A stretch of DNA of 64,000 bases from Chloroflexota bacterium. GTDB taxonomy: Bacteria > Chloroflexota > Anaerolineae > Aggregatilineales > Phototrophicaceae. The notes under the pieces are model-generated. The model was not told where the DNA came from. It did no database searches and worked only from the letters and a program-made list of their open reading frames with translations. Both the position numbers and the translations under genes were made by a program. Position 1 is the stretch's first letter. Every line of letters starts with the position of its first letter. Positions 26,600-34,423 of the stretch are shown piece after piece. The stretch lies in the NCBI GenBank assembly GCA_023430545.1, contig JAEZAF010000084.1, positions 12,503 to 76,502 of the forward strand, written 5' to 3'.

Positions 26600-27793
26600 T
26601 CAGGTTTGCAGCGGTCCGTCAGCAGTCGGCACCGGAATGCGTATCCTGAAGCAGCTTCCGCTTCCTTCAGTACTGGTCACATGGATGGCCCCGCCGTGCA
26701 GCTCCACGATACGGCGTGCAATCGTCAGGCCAAGCCCATTCTCGCCGGTAGCGAGGCTGCGCGCACGGTCCGCCCGGAAGAAGCGGTCGAAGATCAGCGG
26801 CAGATCGTCAGTGCTGACGCCGATACCCGTATCGCATACTTCGATGACTGCGTCCGGCCCATCGCGGAACGTGCTCAGGCGGATCTCCCCATTCGCCGGC
26901 GTATAGAACAGTGCGTTTTCCACCAGCTTCTCGATCGCGATCAGCAGTTGATTGCGGTCCATCGGCACCGACTCCAGTCGATCCGCCGGGGCATAGACAA
27001 ACCGCAGGTTTCTGGCTTCCGCCAATGGCTGATAGCGCGAATGAATGCCGCTGGTCAGCGCGTTGATACTCCCTGTGGTCAGCGTAAGCTGTGAAACCGT
27101 CTCCACACGGGTCATGATCAGAAAGTTGTCGATCATCCGCGTCAGTCGTGCGACCTGTCCGGTGATCGTGTTGGCATGATGCAGTTGGCGCTGCGGGTCG
27201 GAAATTCGGACCATCAGATCCGCGCTGTTCTGGATAATTGTCAGCGGGGTCTTGAAGTCATGCGCGATGACCACAATGAATTTCTGAAGCAGCTCAGTGA
27301 TTCGCCGTTCTTCTTCCAGCAGGGTGGAGCGTTCTTCGGCCTGTTTCTGCGCTGAGATGTCTCTCAGGACCACGATGACCTGATCCTGAAGGAAGGCGAA
27401 GGTGCGCACCTCATACCAGCACGGTTCGGGTGTCCTCTGCACCATATATTCGGACATGCCTTCCTGTCCGGACTGGCGCACCGTCTCGATTTCGGCCTGA
27501 AGATGGGCCGCCAGATTCGGGTGATACCAGTCGGGTGGGTGAGGGTCGGCAGCGAGTGCATCCCAGTGATAGGGGAGGTTGGTCTTGCAATCTGTGATCA
27601 CGTTCTGGCTGTTCACGCGCAGGACGGTATCCGGGATCGCCATATAAACTGCTGTCAGTTCGAAGTTGAACTTCAGCAGTTCTTCTTCTGCTTTCTGCTG
27701 AAGAAGTTCCAGCGATTGCAGCTCCTGAACGCGCTGGCGGAGCTGCTCCACTTCCTTCATCAGATCCTGTACTTTTTCAGCCTGATCATCCAT
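26600..27793 (-). CDS. PAS-containing sensor histidine kinase
   Basis: A 397-residue cytoplasmic kinase. A coiled N-terminus (about residues 1-45) leads to a PAS domain (FNFELTAVYMAIPDTVLRVN, about 45-155). HisKA follows with H-box FIVVIAHDFKTPLTIIQNSA, and then the ATPase: N-box L-V-E-N-A-L-F-Y-T-P, G1 EVCDTGIGVSTDDLPLIFDR and G2 GENGLGLTIARRIVELHGG. No response-regulator gene is adjacent, so it is an orphan. It is the last gene in the minus-strand run below the terpenoid genes, 22 bases after the HAD gene, so it may share their transcript. Confidence 0.9.
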   Translation of the reverse strand: MDDQAEKVQDLMKEVEQLRQRVQELQSLELLQQKAEEELLKFNFELTAVYMAIPDTVLRVNSQNVITDCKTNLPYHWDALAADPHPPDWYHPNLAAHLQAEIETVRQSGQEGMSEYMVQRTPEPCWYEVRTFAFLQDQVIVVLRDISAQKQAEERSTLLEEERRITELLQKFIVVIAHDFKTPLTIIQNSADLMVRISDPQRQLHHANTITGQVARLTRMIDNFLIMTRVETVSQLTLTTGSINALTSGIHSRYQPLAEARNLRFVYAPADRLESVPMDRNQLLIAIEKLVENALFYTPANGEIRLSTFRDGPDAVIEVCDTGIGVSTDDLPLIFDRFFRADRARSLATGENGLGLTIARRIVELHGGAIHVTSTEGSGSCFRIRIPVPTADGPLQT

Positions 27794-27815
27794 ACGGATT
27801 TCATGTGTACTCGTC

Positions 27816-28469
27816 TTAGGGGAGCCTGATGTCGCCTAACGAGGTAATCCAGCGGTAGGATTTATGCGGATGCAGTGCGCTGTAAAGACCTGTCCGATCG
27901 ATAATATAACATGGTATTCCGCAGACATCGGCGAAAGCACCGTCTGAAAACGGATCATCGCCAACGAAGCAGGCGTTGCTGAGGTCCAGAGGCGAGAGCG
28001 CAGATGTAACCACCTGCCACATCTCACCGGACGGTTTGCCGGTTTTCACCTGACAGTGTGCTGGTGTGAAGACCGCCTCGAAATAATGGCGTAGCCCGAG
28101 CGCGTCCAGAATTTCAGCCGCGTGATTATTATTGGAGACGATGTACAGCACATGACCTGCCGCCTGCATCTGATCCAGAAAATAGACGGTATCTTCAAAA
28201 ATCGTGGGCGAGAAATCCCCGAATACGCGGGACATCAGTGTGGATTTCAGTGTATCAGGCCATCCCAGATGCGCAAACAGGGTGTCCAGAATCAGCGATT
28301 CATCGCGGTTCTGGCTGGCGCTTTCCAGTGCGACAAGCAGACCTTCACGATAGCGCCCTTCATCGAAGGGCAGCCCATGTTCACGAATCAGATCCGGCAG
28401 CACATGGACCAGCGCCCATGTATTCATCCCTGAGACCAGCGTGTCATCGAAATCCAGAAACAGATGCAT
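27816..28469 (-). CDS. HAD-superfamily hydrolase
   Basis: A 217-residue HAD phosphatase. Motif I is FLDFDDTLVSG with nucleophile and acid/base aspartates; motif II is YIVSNNN; motif III is a lysine in QVKTGKPSGEMW; motif IV is FVGDDPFSDGAFA. The helical cap sits between motifs I and II. Substrate not predictable from the sequence. Since class II terpene cyclases leave a diphosphate and some are fused to HAD domains, a role in dephosphorylating a terpenyl phosphate is possible; this is inference from gene order (75 bases after the terpene synthase-like gene). Confidence 0.85.
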   Translation of the reverse strand: MHLFLDFDDTLVSGMNTWALVHVLPDLIREHGLPFDEGRYREGLLVALESASQNRDESLILDTLFAHLGWPDTLKSTLMSRVFGDFSPTIFEDTVYFLDQMQAAGHVLYIVSNNNHAAEILDALGLRHYFEAVFTPAHCQVKTGKPSGEMWQVVTSALSPLDLSNACFVGDDPFSDGAFADVCGIPCYIIDRTGLYSALHPHKSYRWITSLGDIRLP

Positions 28470-28543
28470 TGTGTGGGGATTTTCCTTACGTTTTCAAGAA
28501 CAGTGAATTCCAGACCAGCACCCGTCTGACCGGCTGATACGGT

Positions 28544-29521
28544 TTAGCTGTCTTCTGCCAGTTCCCCGGCCTGAACGTCCCGCGTAAAACCGATCACGGT
28601 CGAGGGATCAGCGGCGAGCTGTTCCACCCGCTGATATTCCGCCTGTGCCAGTTCTGACGAGTAGCTTCCCGAATAATCGACCTTCGCCGAGAAGAATCGC
28701 TTATTGAAGGCCAGATCGTTCAGGATTTCCCTGAGCGTTTCCGGTTTCAGAAACAGGGTTGGATACGGGGTGTAGTACAGCCGGACGAACTCACCACCCA
28801 GTAGGGCCAGCGGCATCGGCGCACGCAGCTTGAGGTCGCCGCTTTTGTTCGTCCCCAGATAAAAGTGCGGCATTGGGACTTCCGCGCCGTAGATCAGCCG
28901 CGAAAACCGGCGGTAATATTCCCGCTGGATCGCTTCGAGATCGGTTGTCTGACGGGTGAAGGCACGCAGTTCATCGCGGTCTGTGTCAGACAGGCGCTCA
29001 TACGCTTCCCACAGAGATACCAGCGGGATCGAGGCGATTTCCCAGATCACCCGTCGACGGCCTTCCTGATAGGGCCACTGCTGCTGGAAGTCGTGGTACG
29101 CCTTGCCCAGCCGCTGCCCGACTGAGCCTTCAGGCAGTGCCAGCAGCGTATCAATCCCGATGAAATACGGGTCGATATTGTGGCAGCGGTAGAATGCCGC
29201 CCAGTGATCATCCATCAGGCGGAAGAGTTCCTGCGCTGCGAGTTCGGCATATTTCTCGCCGCGATTATAGAATCCTCGAAACGAGAACGCGCCAATGATC
29301 ATATTCTGCCCACCCAGATCAAAGAACATCCGGATGAACTGTTGATAGCGTCGCTGAAGAAATTCGCCCTGTGCGGCGAAATCATCGATGCGACCGGGGT
29401 CAGGCTTGAAGCGGTTTTGTTCCAGGATATAGGTGGTGCGGGTGCCGCCGATTGCGAAAATGCCAGTGAGTCCTTCAGGATAACGTGCTGCAATCTTTTC
29501 CCGGAACAATACATCATTCAT
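28544..29521 (-). CDS. Rv3378c-like diterpene synthase (cis-prenyltransferase fold)
   Basis: A 325-residue protein that I align by eye with Mycobacterium tuberculosis Rv3378c, the tuberculosinol-forming enzyme with a Z-prenyl synthase fold. Matching stretches: FAIGGTRTTYILE to the F-D-G-T-R-R-W-F region, YNRGEKYAELAAQELFRLM to its RGDRY helix, AFYRCHNIDPYFIG to S-F-Y-K-E-H-E-V-H-V-L-F-Y-G, and YTPYPTLFLKPETLREILND near the C-terminus. The family converts the diphosphate made by a class II cyclase into an alcohol or hydrocarbon. The aspartate of D-G-T-R-R is glycine here (residue 25). The ATG overlaps the stop of the STAS-like gene (ATGA). The class II cyclase gene lies just upstream, the same pairing as Rv3377c-Rv3378c. 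Confidence 0.72.
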   Translation of the reverse strand: MNDVLFREKIAARYPEGLTGIFAIGGTRTTYILEQNRFKPDPGRIDDFAAQGEFLQRRYQQFIRMFFDLGGQNMIIGAFSFRGFYNRGEKYAELAAQELFRLMDDHWAAFYRCHNIDPYFIGIDTLLALPEGSVGQRLGKAYHDFQQQWPYQEGRRRVIWEIASIPLVSLWEAYERLSDTDRDELRAFTRQTTDLEAIQREYYRRFSRLIYGAEVPMPHFYLGTNKSGDLKLRAPMPLALLGGEFVRLYYTPYPTLFLKPETLREILNDLAFNKRFFSAKVDYSGSYSSELAQAEYQRVEQLAADPSTVIGFTRDVQAGELAEDS

Positions 29522-29925
29522 CGTGGTTTAGGGACTTCCGTTCGTAATCGATAAATCAGTTGTGTCGCTTCGCCGACATCCTGAGCGAACTTAAGCTGCC
29601 ATTTATCAGCAATCGCACCGGCCATCCGATTGGTAACCTCAATCAGCTTTTCCCAGAACACATTGGTCCCGACCAGTACGGTCACGCCGAGGTTGCTTAC
29701 CTTGGCGTTGTTATAGGAATGGCGTAACTGCGAGATCGCCCCACTCGGTACGGTATTGGCCTGTGAGAGATCCATGATGACATCGACGCGCTGTTCGGTA
29801 CTGGCGACCATCTCCGACCCCTTCCTGAGGGCGGTGAAAATGTCGCTCCAGCTCCATCCACGCTGGAAGCGATAGCACAAAATCGACTGCTCACTGTCGG
29901 CCCAACCCACTTCAATTGTATTCAT
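29518..29925 (-). CDS. STAS/SpoIIAA-like protein coupled to the terpene synthase
   Basis: About 135 residues from the ATG at 29925 (MNTIEVGWADSEQSILCYRF); an upstream ATG at 29958 would add 11 residues. The alternating strands and helices (VDVIMDLSQANTVPSGAISQ, then LGVTVLVGTNVFWEKLIEVT and F-A-Q-D-V-G-E-A-T-Q-L-I) look like the STAS fold of anti-anti-sigma and related lipid- or nucleotide-binding proteins. No phosphorylatable serine motif of classic SpoIIAA is obvious. Its stop overlaps the terpene synthase start by one base in ATGA, so the two are translated together. Role unknown; it may be a regulator or a ligand-binding partner. Confidence 0.65.
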   Translation of the reverse strand: MNTIEVGWADSEQSILCYRFQRGWSWSDIFTALRKGSEMVASTEQRVDVIMDLSQANTVPSGAISQLRHSYNNAKVSNLGVTVLVGTNVFWEKLIEVTNRMAGAIADKWQLKFAQDVGEATQLIYRLRTEVPKPR

Positions 29926-30115
29926 AACACCATTCCCAGCGTTTATCACGGACTGCATGGCTGCTGCTGACCTTATATTCTGATCTACTTCTACTTAGCA
30001 TAAGTCGATCGCGAATATTCCGTTATTAAGGAAATGGATAGAAACGTAAATTTTTAGTCGTGCTAAATGACCAGTCACCGTGTGCAGATCTCTTAATGCG
30101 CAGCAGGACAGGCTG

Positions 30116-31672
30116 TTATGCTGCACTCAGTTGCTGATAACTGTGCAGTGCCATGAGGACTGCTGACGACACCACCTTATATGGAGTATACAACCCTTTG
30201 CCAATCCAGAGTGCAGGTTGGTGTTCCAATGGACCGCACTTCCGCAGGAAGGCCGCCGCCGCATGCAGCGGGATGAGGTCCATCCGTTCGACCTGCGTAT
30301 GCCAGTAGACCAGCGCCTGCAGGCTGTAGGCTGTTTCTTCGGCAGTGGAGCTTCCATAATAGCCCCAGCCGCCATCCCGCTGCTGAGTCTTCAGCAGCCA
30401 TTTCACACGGCGTGCCAGCTTGTCATCTCCCAGCATAGATGCGCCCAGCGGCTGCACCCCCATCATATGCAGGATCGGGATCGCATAGGTCGTCGGATAG
30501 TAGGGCGAGATATGCCACTTGTCGAACCAGAAATACCCCTCGCGGTCATGCGTCATCAGCATACGGACGATCTTGTTCGACCATTTTTCGAACTGGGGAT
30601 GATCGCGGTGCATTTGCAGTGCGCCCAGCAGACGGATATTGGCGCTCAGTGACGGGTTGGCCTCGCCGTAGAAACAGCGGAAGTGATTTTCTTCCTCGTA
30701 ACTGGAAAACACATCCGCGCTGACATCGTAGCCGCCCCAGCGCAGCACCATAAAGGCTTCGGCGGTATCGTCCAGATCGGTTACCCTGAAGCAGCTTGAA
30801 TAGGTCAGGCCGCATTGTGGATTCCATACCCGATACAGGAAGTCCAGCAGAGGGCGGACCTGCGGATCATCTGGAGAGACAGCACCGGCGGCCCGCAGGT
30901 TGTTCAGTGTCCACGCGCATTCAAACACATCGATTGGGTCTACAGTCGGTGTGCCTCCGTCCGCCTGCTGGCGGACAATCTGCTGAAGATAATCCAGTGA
31001 GCCTTGTACAAAGGTGTTCGGATTCAGCAGCGAAGCCGCCGTGGCAGAAGGTGAGGTGCCGACGTTGAATCCCGGCGCGGTGAAGTCGAAACGCTCACCA
31101 TGCGGCAGATAGTCCATGATCGCTTCCAGCGAATAAGCCAGCGTGGTATAGCGCAGGTCAGCGGGCTGCGCCGTAATCATGCTGAGCTTCTTCTTGACGA
31201 CATCAATATTGGCGGCGATGTGTCGCGGGATGTCCAGATCCACCGCCAGCCCCTCGGTGATCAGCGCCGCAATCAGCAGGGGAAAACCGATCGTATCATC
31301 GGCATCGTAGCGCAGCCTGTCAACATTGTGCCAGAGAAATCGCGTCCCGGCGTCGATTCGGGTTTTGTCTGCCAGATCACCGATTTTCGCCAGCGCGATC
31401 ACTGCCGACAGCGTGCTGATGATGCGATCATGATAATGGAGGATATTCGCGCCCCAGCTTCCATCCTGATGCTGGTGACTCCGCAGCCATGTCAGGCTGG
31501 ACTCAAAGCCGCTTTGCGGAAAATGTGGGACCAGTTGTGCCGTCCATGCCGTGTCATAAGCGGTGCTGCTGGTATAACTTTTTCCCTCACCCAGTGACGC
31601 TAGCAGGGTATTGATGTCTGGCTGTGGACCCGCTTCGGCCCCCGTGTGGTGCGTATTGACTCCAACAATCAA
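30116..31672 (-). CDS. class II diterpene cyclase (DLDD motif)
   Basis: A 518-residue protonation-initiated terpene cyclase, likely acting on geranylgeranyl diphosphate to give a bicyclic diphosphate. SSTAYDTAWTA (about residues 35-45) and HQDGSWGANILHYHDRIIST match labdane-type cyclases such as Rv3377c and plant copalyl diphosphate synthases. The catalytic acid D-L-D-D is at residues 299-302 (RVTDLDDTAEAF). The C-terminus has WHISPYYPTTYAI and QQRDGGWGYYGSSTAEETAY. No class I DDxxD is present. The start is a rare TTG at 31672, preceded by AGGA at eight bases. It is first in a minus-strand run with STAS-like, Rv3378c-like and HAD genes. The exact skeleton (halimane, clerodane or labdane) cannot be told. 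Confidence 0.9.
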   Translation of the reverse strand: MIVGVNTHHTGAEAGPQPDINTLLASLGEGKSYTSSTAYDTAWTAQLVPHFPQSGFESSLTWLRSHQHQDGSWGANILHYHDRIISTLSAVIALAKIGDLADKTRIDAGTRFLWHNVDRLRYDADDTIGFPLLIAALITEGLAVDLDIPRHIAANIDVVKKKLSMITAQPADLRYTTLAYSLEAIMDYLPHGERFDFTAPGFNVGTSPSATAASLLNPNTFVQGSLDYLQQIVRQQADGGTPTVDPIDVFECAWTLNNLRAAGAVSPDDPQVRPLLDFLYRVWNPQCGLTYSSCFRVTDLDDTAEAFMVLRWGGYDVSADVFSSYEEENHFRCFYGEANPSLSANIRLLGALQMHRDHPQFEKWSNKIVRMLMTHDREGYFWFDKWHISPYYPTTYAIPILHMMGVQPLGASMLGDDKLARRVKWLLKTQQRDGGWGYYGSSTAEETAYSLQALVYWHTQVERMDLIPLHAAAAFLRKCGPLEHQPALWIGKGLYTPYKVVSSAVLMALHSYQQLSAA

Positions 31673-32000
31673 GAGTGTTTCCTGTCCTGTCCGATAGTGA
31701 CCTGCTCGCTGAACCTCTCAGGCAGAAGACCGCGTCGTTATTCGACAGCCTGCTGATAATGAATCGACTGCGTTATAAGAACGGTATATTTTTCCAACCG
31801 TTTGCTAACCATAAATATCACAAATCCTTACCAGGTTTGCAACCTTTGGCCTGCGAATTTACGTTTGTTCAATTAAGTGACTGGTTTCTAAGTAGGTTAT
31901 AAACTGGGAAGCGCCATCCTGTGGATCGAACCTGCGGATTCACATATATTATCTGATGTATCAATCAGCCTGGAGTTTTTTGAAAATTGATTATGGGCGC

Positions 32001-32036
32001 GGACAGGGCGCCATTGCGAGCAATGCGGCCCTGCCC
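32001..32036. repeat. REP-like palindrome GGACAGGGCGCCATTGC...
   Basis: Arms GGACAGGGCGCCATTGC and GCAATGCGGCCCTGCCC form a long imperfect stem around GA. A second, degenerate copy is at 48993-49034 on the other strand. Confidence 0.65.
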
Positions 32037-32061
32037 CTACAGTAAGCAGGTTTTACGTAGA

Positions 32062-32079
32062 GGCGGGAAGAATCCCGCC
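32062..32079. repeat. REP-like palindrome GGCGGGA-AGAA-TCCCGCC
   Basis: Reverse complement of the palindrome at 18651-18668, including the 4-base loop, so loop and stem are conserved. It lies after the aldo-keto reductase stop on its strand. Confidence 0.7.
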
Positions 32080-32120
32080 CCGGAGATTGAAACTTATCCC
32101 GCTGACGCGTTCAGATGGCG

Positions 32121-33104
32121 CTACGCCGGCCAGATCTTCCGCCCGGTGCCTTCCGCCACGATCTGTTCGATCTGGGCCAGCTCATCAGCACTCAGCGGAG
32201 CCAGCAGACCGGCCTGAATATTGTCCTGCATCTGCCGGATGTTCTTCGCACCTGGGATAACCGTGCTCACTGCCGGATGCGCCAGCGTGAACTGAAGCGC
32301 AAGCTGCGCCAGGGTGCGTCCGGTGGAGCCGCCCGCCATTGACTTCACCTGCTCGACCTTCTCAAGATCATTCAGGAACACCTGATACTCGTCCGGGTTC
32401 TCGTGCCAGCGGCGGCGGAAGTCGCCCTCACCGAAGCGCGTGTCAGCATTGAATTTCCCGGTCAGGATGCCCATCGCCAGCGCCCCGCGAATGATGACGC
32501 CGATGTTGTGTTCCTGACAGTAAGGCAGGATATCCGCTTCCGGTGTGCGGTTCAGAATGCTGTAGTCGATCTGAAGCGTGGCGCACTGGTCGTCATGGTT
32601 GAAGGCCTTCAGATATTCAAAGTCGCTGGTGCTGACGCCATAATGCCGCACCTTGCCAGCCTGCTTCAGCCGGTGGAACCCTTCCAGAAAAATCTCCATC
32701 GTCGGTTCGCGGTAATCGATATGGCTCTGGATCACATCGACGTAATCGGTCTGCAGGCGGCGCAGGTTGCTTTCGACACCCGCCACCAGCTTGTCTACCG
32801 TGTCATAAGCGGTGGTGCGGCGCTCGTGATCGAATCCCACCCAGCCGATCTTGGTGGCGACGATAAAGCGGTCACGCCGCCCCTGCATCGCCTTGCCGAG
32901 CAGTTCTTCGCTGTGTCCCATGCCATAGACATCCGCCGTGTCGTAGAAGTTGATGCCGGCATCCAGCGAATAATCGATCGTATCCAGCACTTCCTGATCG
33001 TCGGTCGCGCCCCATTCATCACCGCCCGCCGCCCATAATCCGAGGCCGATTTCGGTGATTTCAAGCCCAGTCTTGCCTAACGTGCGTTTCTTAAGTTCAG
33101 TCAT
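32121..33104 (-). CDS. aldo/keto reductase
   Basis: A 327-residue NADPH-dependent aldo-keto reductase with a TIM barrel. The catalytic tetrad is visible: aspartate and tyrosine in NFYDTADVYGMGHSEELLG, lysine in IVATKIGW, histidine in VIQSHIDYREP. The C-terminal NADP-binding stretch contains VIPGAKNIRQMQDN. It resembles the general family of oxidoreductases related to aryl-alcohol dehydrogenases; substrate unknown. It lies 58 bases after the VOC gene on the same strand, so they may form an operon handling a reactive aldehyde or similar compound. Confidence 0.92.
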   Translation of the reverse strand: MTELKKRTLGKTGLEITEIGLGLWAAGGDEWGATDDQEVLDTIDYSLDAGINFYDTADVYGMGHSEELLGKAMQGRRDRFIVATKIGWVGFDHERRTTAYDTVDKLVAGVESNLRRLQTDYVDVIQSHIDYREPTMEIFLEGFHRLKQAGKVRHYGVSTSDFEYLKAFNHDDQCATLQIDYSILNRTPEADILPYCQEHNIGVIIRGALAMGILTGKFNADTRFGEGDFRRRWHENPDEYQVFLNDLEKVEQVKSMAGGSTGRTLAQLALQFTLAHPAVSTVIPGAKNIRQMQDNIQAGLLAPLSADELAQIEQIVAEGTGRKIWPA

Positions 33105-33162
33105 GATCAGTATCTTTCAGTGGTCTCGCAAATCTTTCGAAAAGAACGCCTGAGAAAAACGG

Positions 33163-34128
33163 TTAAAAACTGTGCAGCAGCTCGACACAGATCCCCATCG
33201 GGGCATTGCTATCAACATAGGTATACATCCCGCTGCCGTCTGCGTACAGCCCCTGCTGGATGACTGGAATCTGATGCTGTGCCAGATAGTCGGTGGCCCG
33301 CTGTGTATCCCGTACCTGAAACGCGATATGCTGCGCACCTTCACCGTGTTGGTTGAGGTAATTCCGCCAGACGCTTGGCTTCTCGTCCGGCTCGATCAGC
33401 TCAATCGTTACCTGTCCGAAGTTCATGAAGGCGAGCTTGGCCGTTGCTTCTGACGGTTCTCCATAATAGTTGGTCTTCGAGGTCGCATAGCCCGGAGTCT
33501 GATGAATCTGCGGTTTCGGCAGGCCGAGGACTTCGGCATAACGGGCGCTGGTCTTCGCGATATCATGCACAATGATGCCAACCTGCGTGATCACATCCGT
33601 GCCGAGACCCTTATCCGCCGGGTGAGACGGCCCGGATTTAACCGGATTTCCCCCGTGATGCAGCAGCTCAAACACAATGCCGAGGTCCTTGTCGGTATCC
33701 AGATAGGTGTACTGTCCACTGCCATTCCCGAAGTAACCCTGCTGGATCACCTGATAGCCTTTTTCCGCAAACGCGGCAGCAGAGGCGGCGCTGTCTCTGG
33801 TGAACAGGGCGACGTGATGCAGCCCTTCACCATGCTGGTTGAGATAATCGTTCCATACCGTACCATCGCCCACCGGCTCGATGAACTCGAACTGGATGCT
33901 GCCGATGTCAAAGGCGATGATCCTTGCGCGTCCGTCCATCGGGCTGCCGTAATAGACTGCCTGCGACTGTTCCTGCGGCTCGGTCAGGTTGCCGTCGGTG
34001 GGAATGTGGTCCAGCCCGAGGATCTGCCGGTAGTGGGCGGCACTCTGCGCCGCATCGCGCACGATCATCCCAAGCTGGACGATCCTGATTTCGTCAATTC
34101 CGTTGATAGCTGTCGTCGATGATGACAT
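33163..34128 (-). CDS. two-domain VOC (glyoxalase-like) protein
   Basis: A 321-residue protein with two tandem vicinal-oxygen-chelate domains that are clearly duplicates: FIEPVGDGTVWNDYLNQHGE in the first matches LIEPDEKPSVWRNYLNQHGE in the second, and each repeat ends with F/C-x-E-L-L-H (VFELLHHG, CVELLHSF). Histidine and glutamate at these places are the usual metal ligands. Closest in style to methylmalonyl-CoA epimerase/glyoxalase I-type proteins, but activity is not predictable. Divergent from the second lacI-type gene; the repressor promoter and operators lie in the shared 295-base gap, so control by that repressor is possible. Confidence 0.85.
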   Translation of the reverse strand: MSSSTTAINGIDEIRIVQLGMIVRDAAQSAAHYRQILGLDHIPTDGNLTEPQEQSQAVYYGSPMDGRARIIAFDIGSIQFEFIEPVGDGTVWNDYLNQHGEGLHHVALFTRDSAASAAAFAEKGYQVIQQGYFGNGSGQYTYLDTDKDLGIVFELLHHGGNPVKSGPSHPADKGLGTDVITQVGIIVHDIAKTSARYAEVLGLPKPQIHQTPGYATSKTNYYGEPSEATAKLAFMNFGQVTIELIEPDEKPSVWRNYLNQHGEGAQHIAFQVRDTQRATDYLAQHQIPVIQQGLYADGSGMYTYVDSNAPMGICVELLHSF

Positions 34129-34261
34129 CGCTGCTCCTTTTCTGTCGGTTATCCGGCGGTTGTCTGGCGGCTTTCTGGAAGTGTTCAGTCAGATTTTCCG
34201 ATGGTCAGACCATGTGCTTCCCGTCTGGAAAACTCCTTGCAAAATTGATTTTAGCAACTTC

Positions 34262-34290
34262 TTGACAGCCTTCCTACATCATGTTACTCT
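34262..34290 (+). promoter_or_regulatory. consensus sigma-70 promoter of the second lacI-type gene
   Basis: TTGACA (34262-34267), 17-base spacer, TACTCT (34285-34290). The first operator begins three bases later, over the expected transcription start. Confidence 0.8.
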
Positions 34291-34293
34291 TTA

Positions 34294-34307
34294 TGCAAGC
34301 GCTTGCA
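34294..34307. promoter_or_regulatory. operator O1, TGCAAGCGCTTGCA
   Basis: A perfect 14-base palindrome of the LacI/GalR class covering the predicted start of transcription of the downstream lacI-type gene. Confidence 0.85.
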
Positions 34308-34392
34308 AATGAGGGAATCAACCTCTTTGCAACAAACTGAATTGAATTTTTGACCGAATGCCGTGATGAACGGTTCCATTTTGTCCTGGTTT

Positions 34393-34406
34393 TGCAAGCG
34401 CTTGCA
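34393..34406. promoter_or_regulatory. operator O2, TGCAAGCGCTTGCA
   Basis: Identical palindrome 99 bases further on (centre to centre), in an extended TTTTGCAAGC...AAAA context, 17 bases before the repressor ATG. Two operators could allow DNA looping. Confidence 0.85.
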
Positions 34407-34423
34407 AAAAGTGAATTGTTACG

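Larger units (their letters stand above)
31673..32120. other. intergenic region with AT-rich half and REP pair
   Basis: The first 300 bases are AT-rich and lie upstream of the diterpene cyclase, so they probably hold its promoter; no clear -35/-10 pair was found. The remainder holds two palindromes, listed separately. No gene is seen. Confidence 0.5.

Noticed and set aside
31680..31980. Specific promoter for the diterpene cyclase
   Set aside because: AT-rich candidates such as TTGGAA-N14-TATAAC have wrong spacing; none could be preferred.
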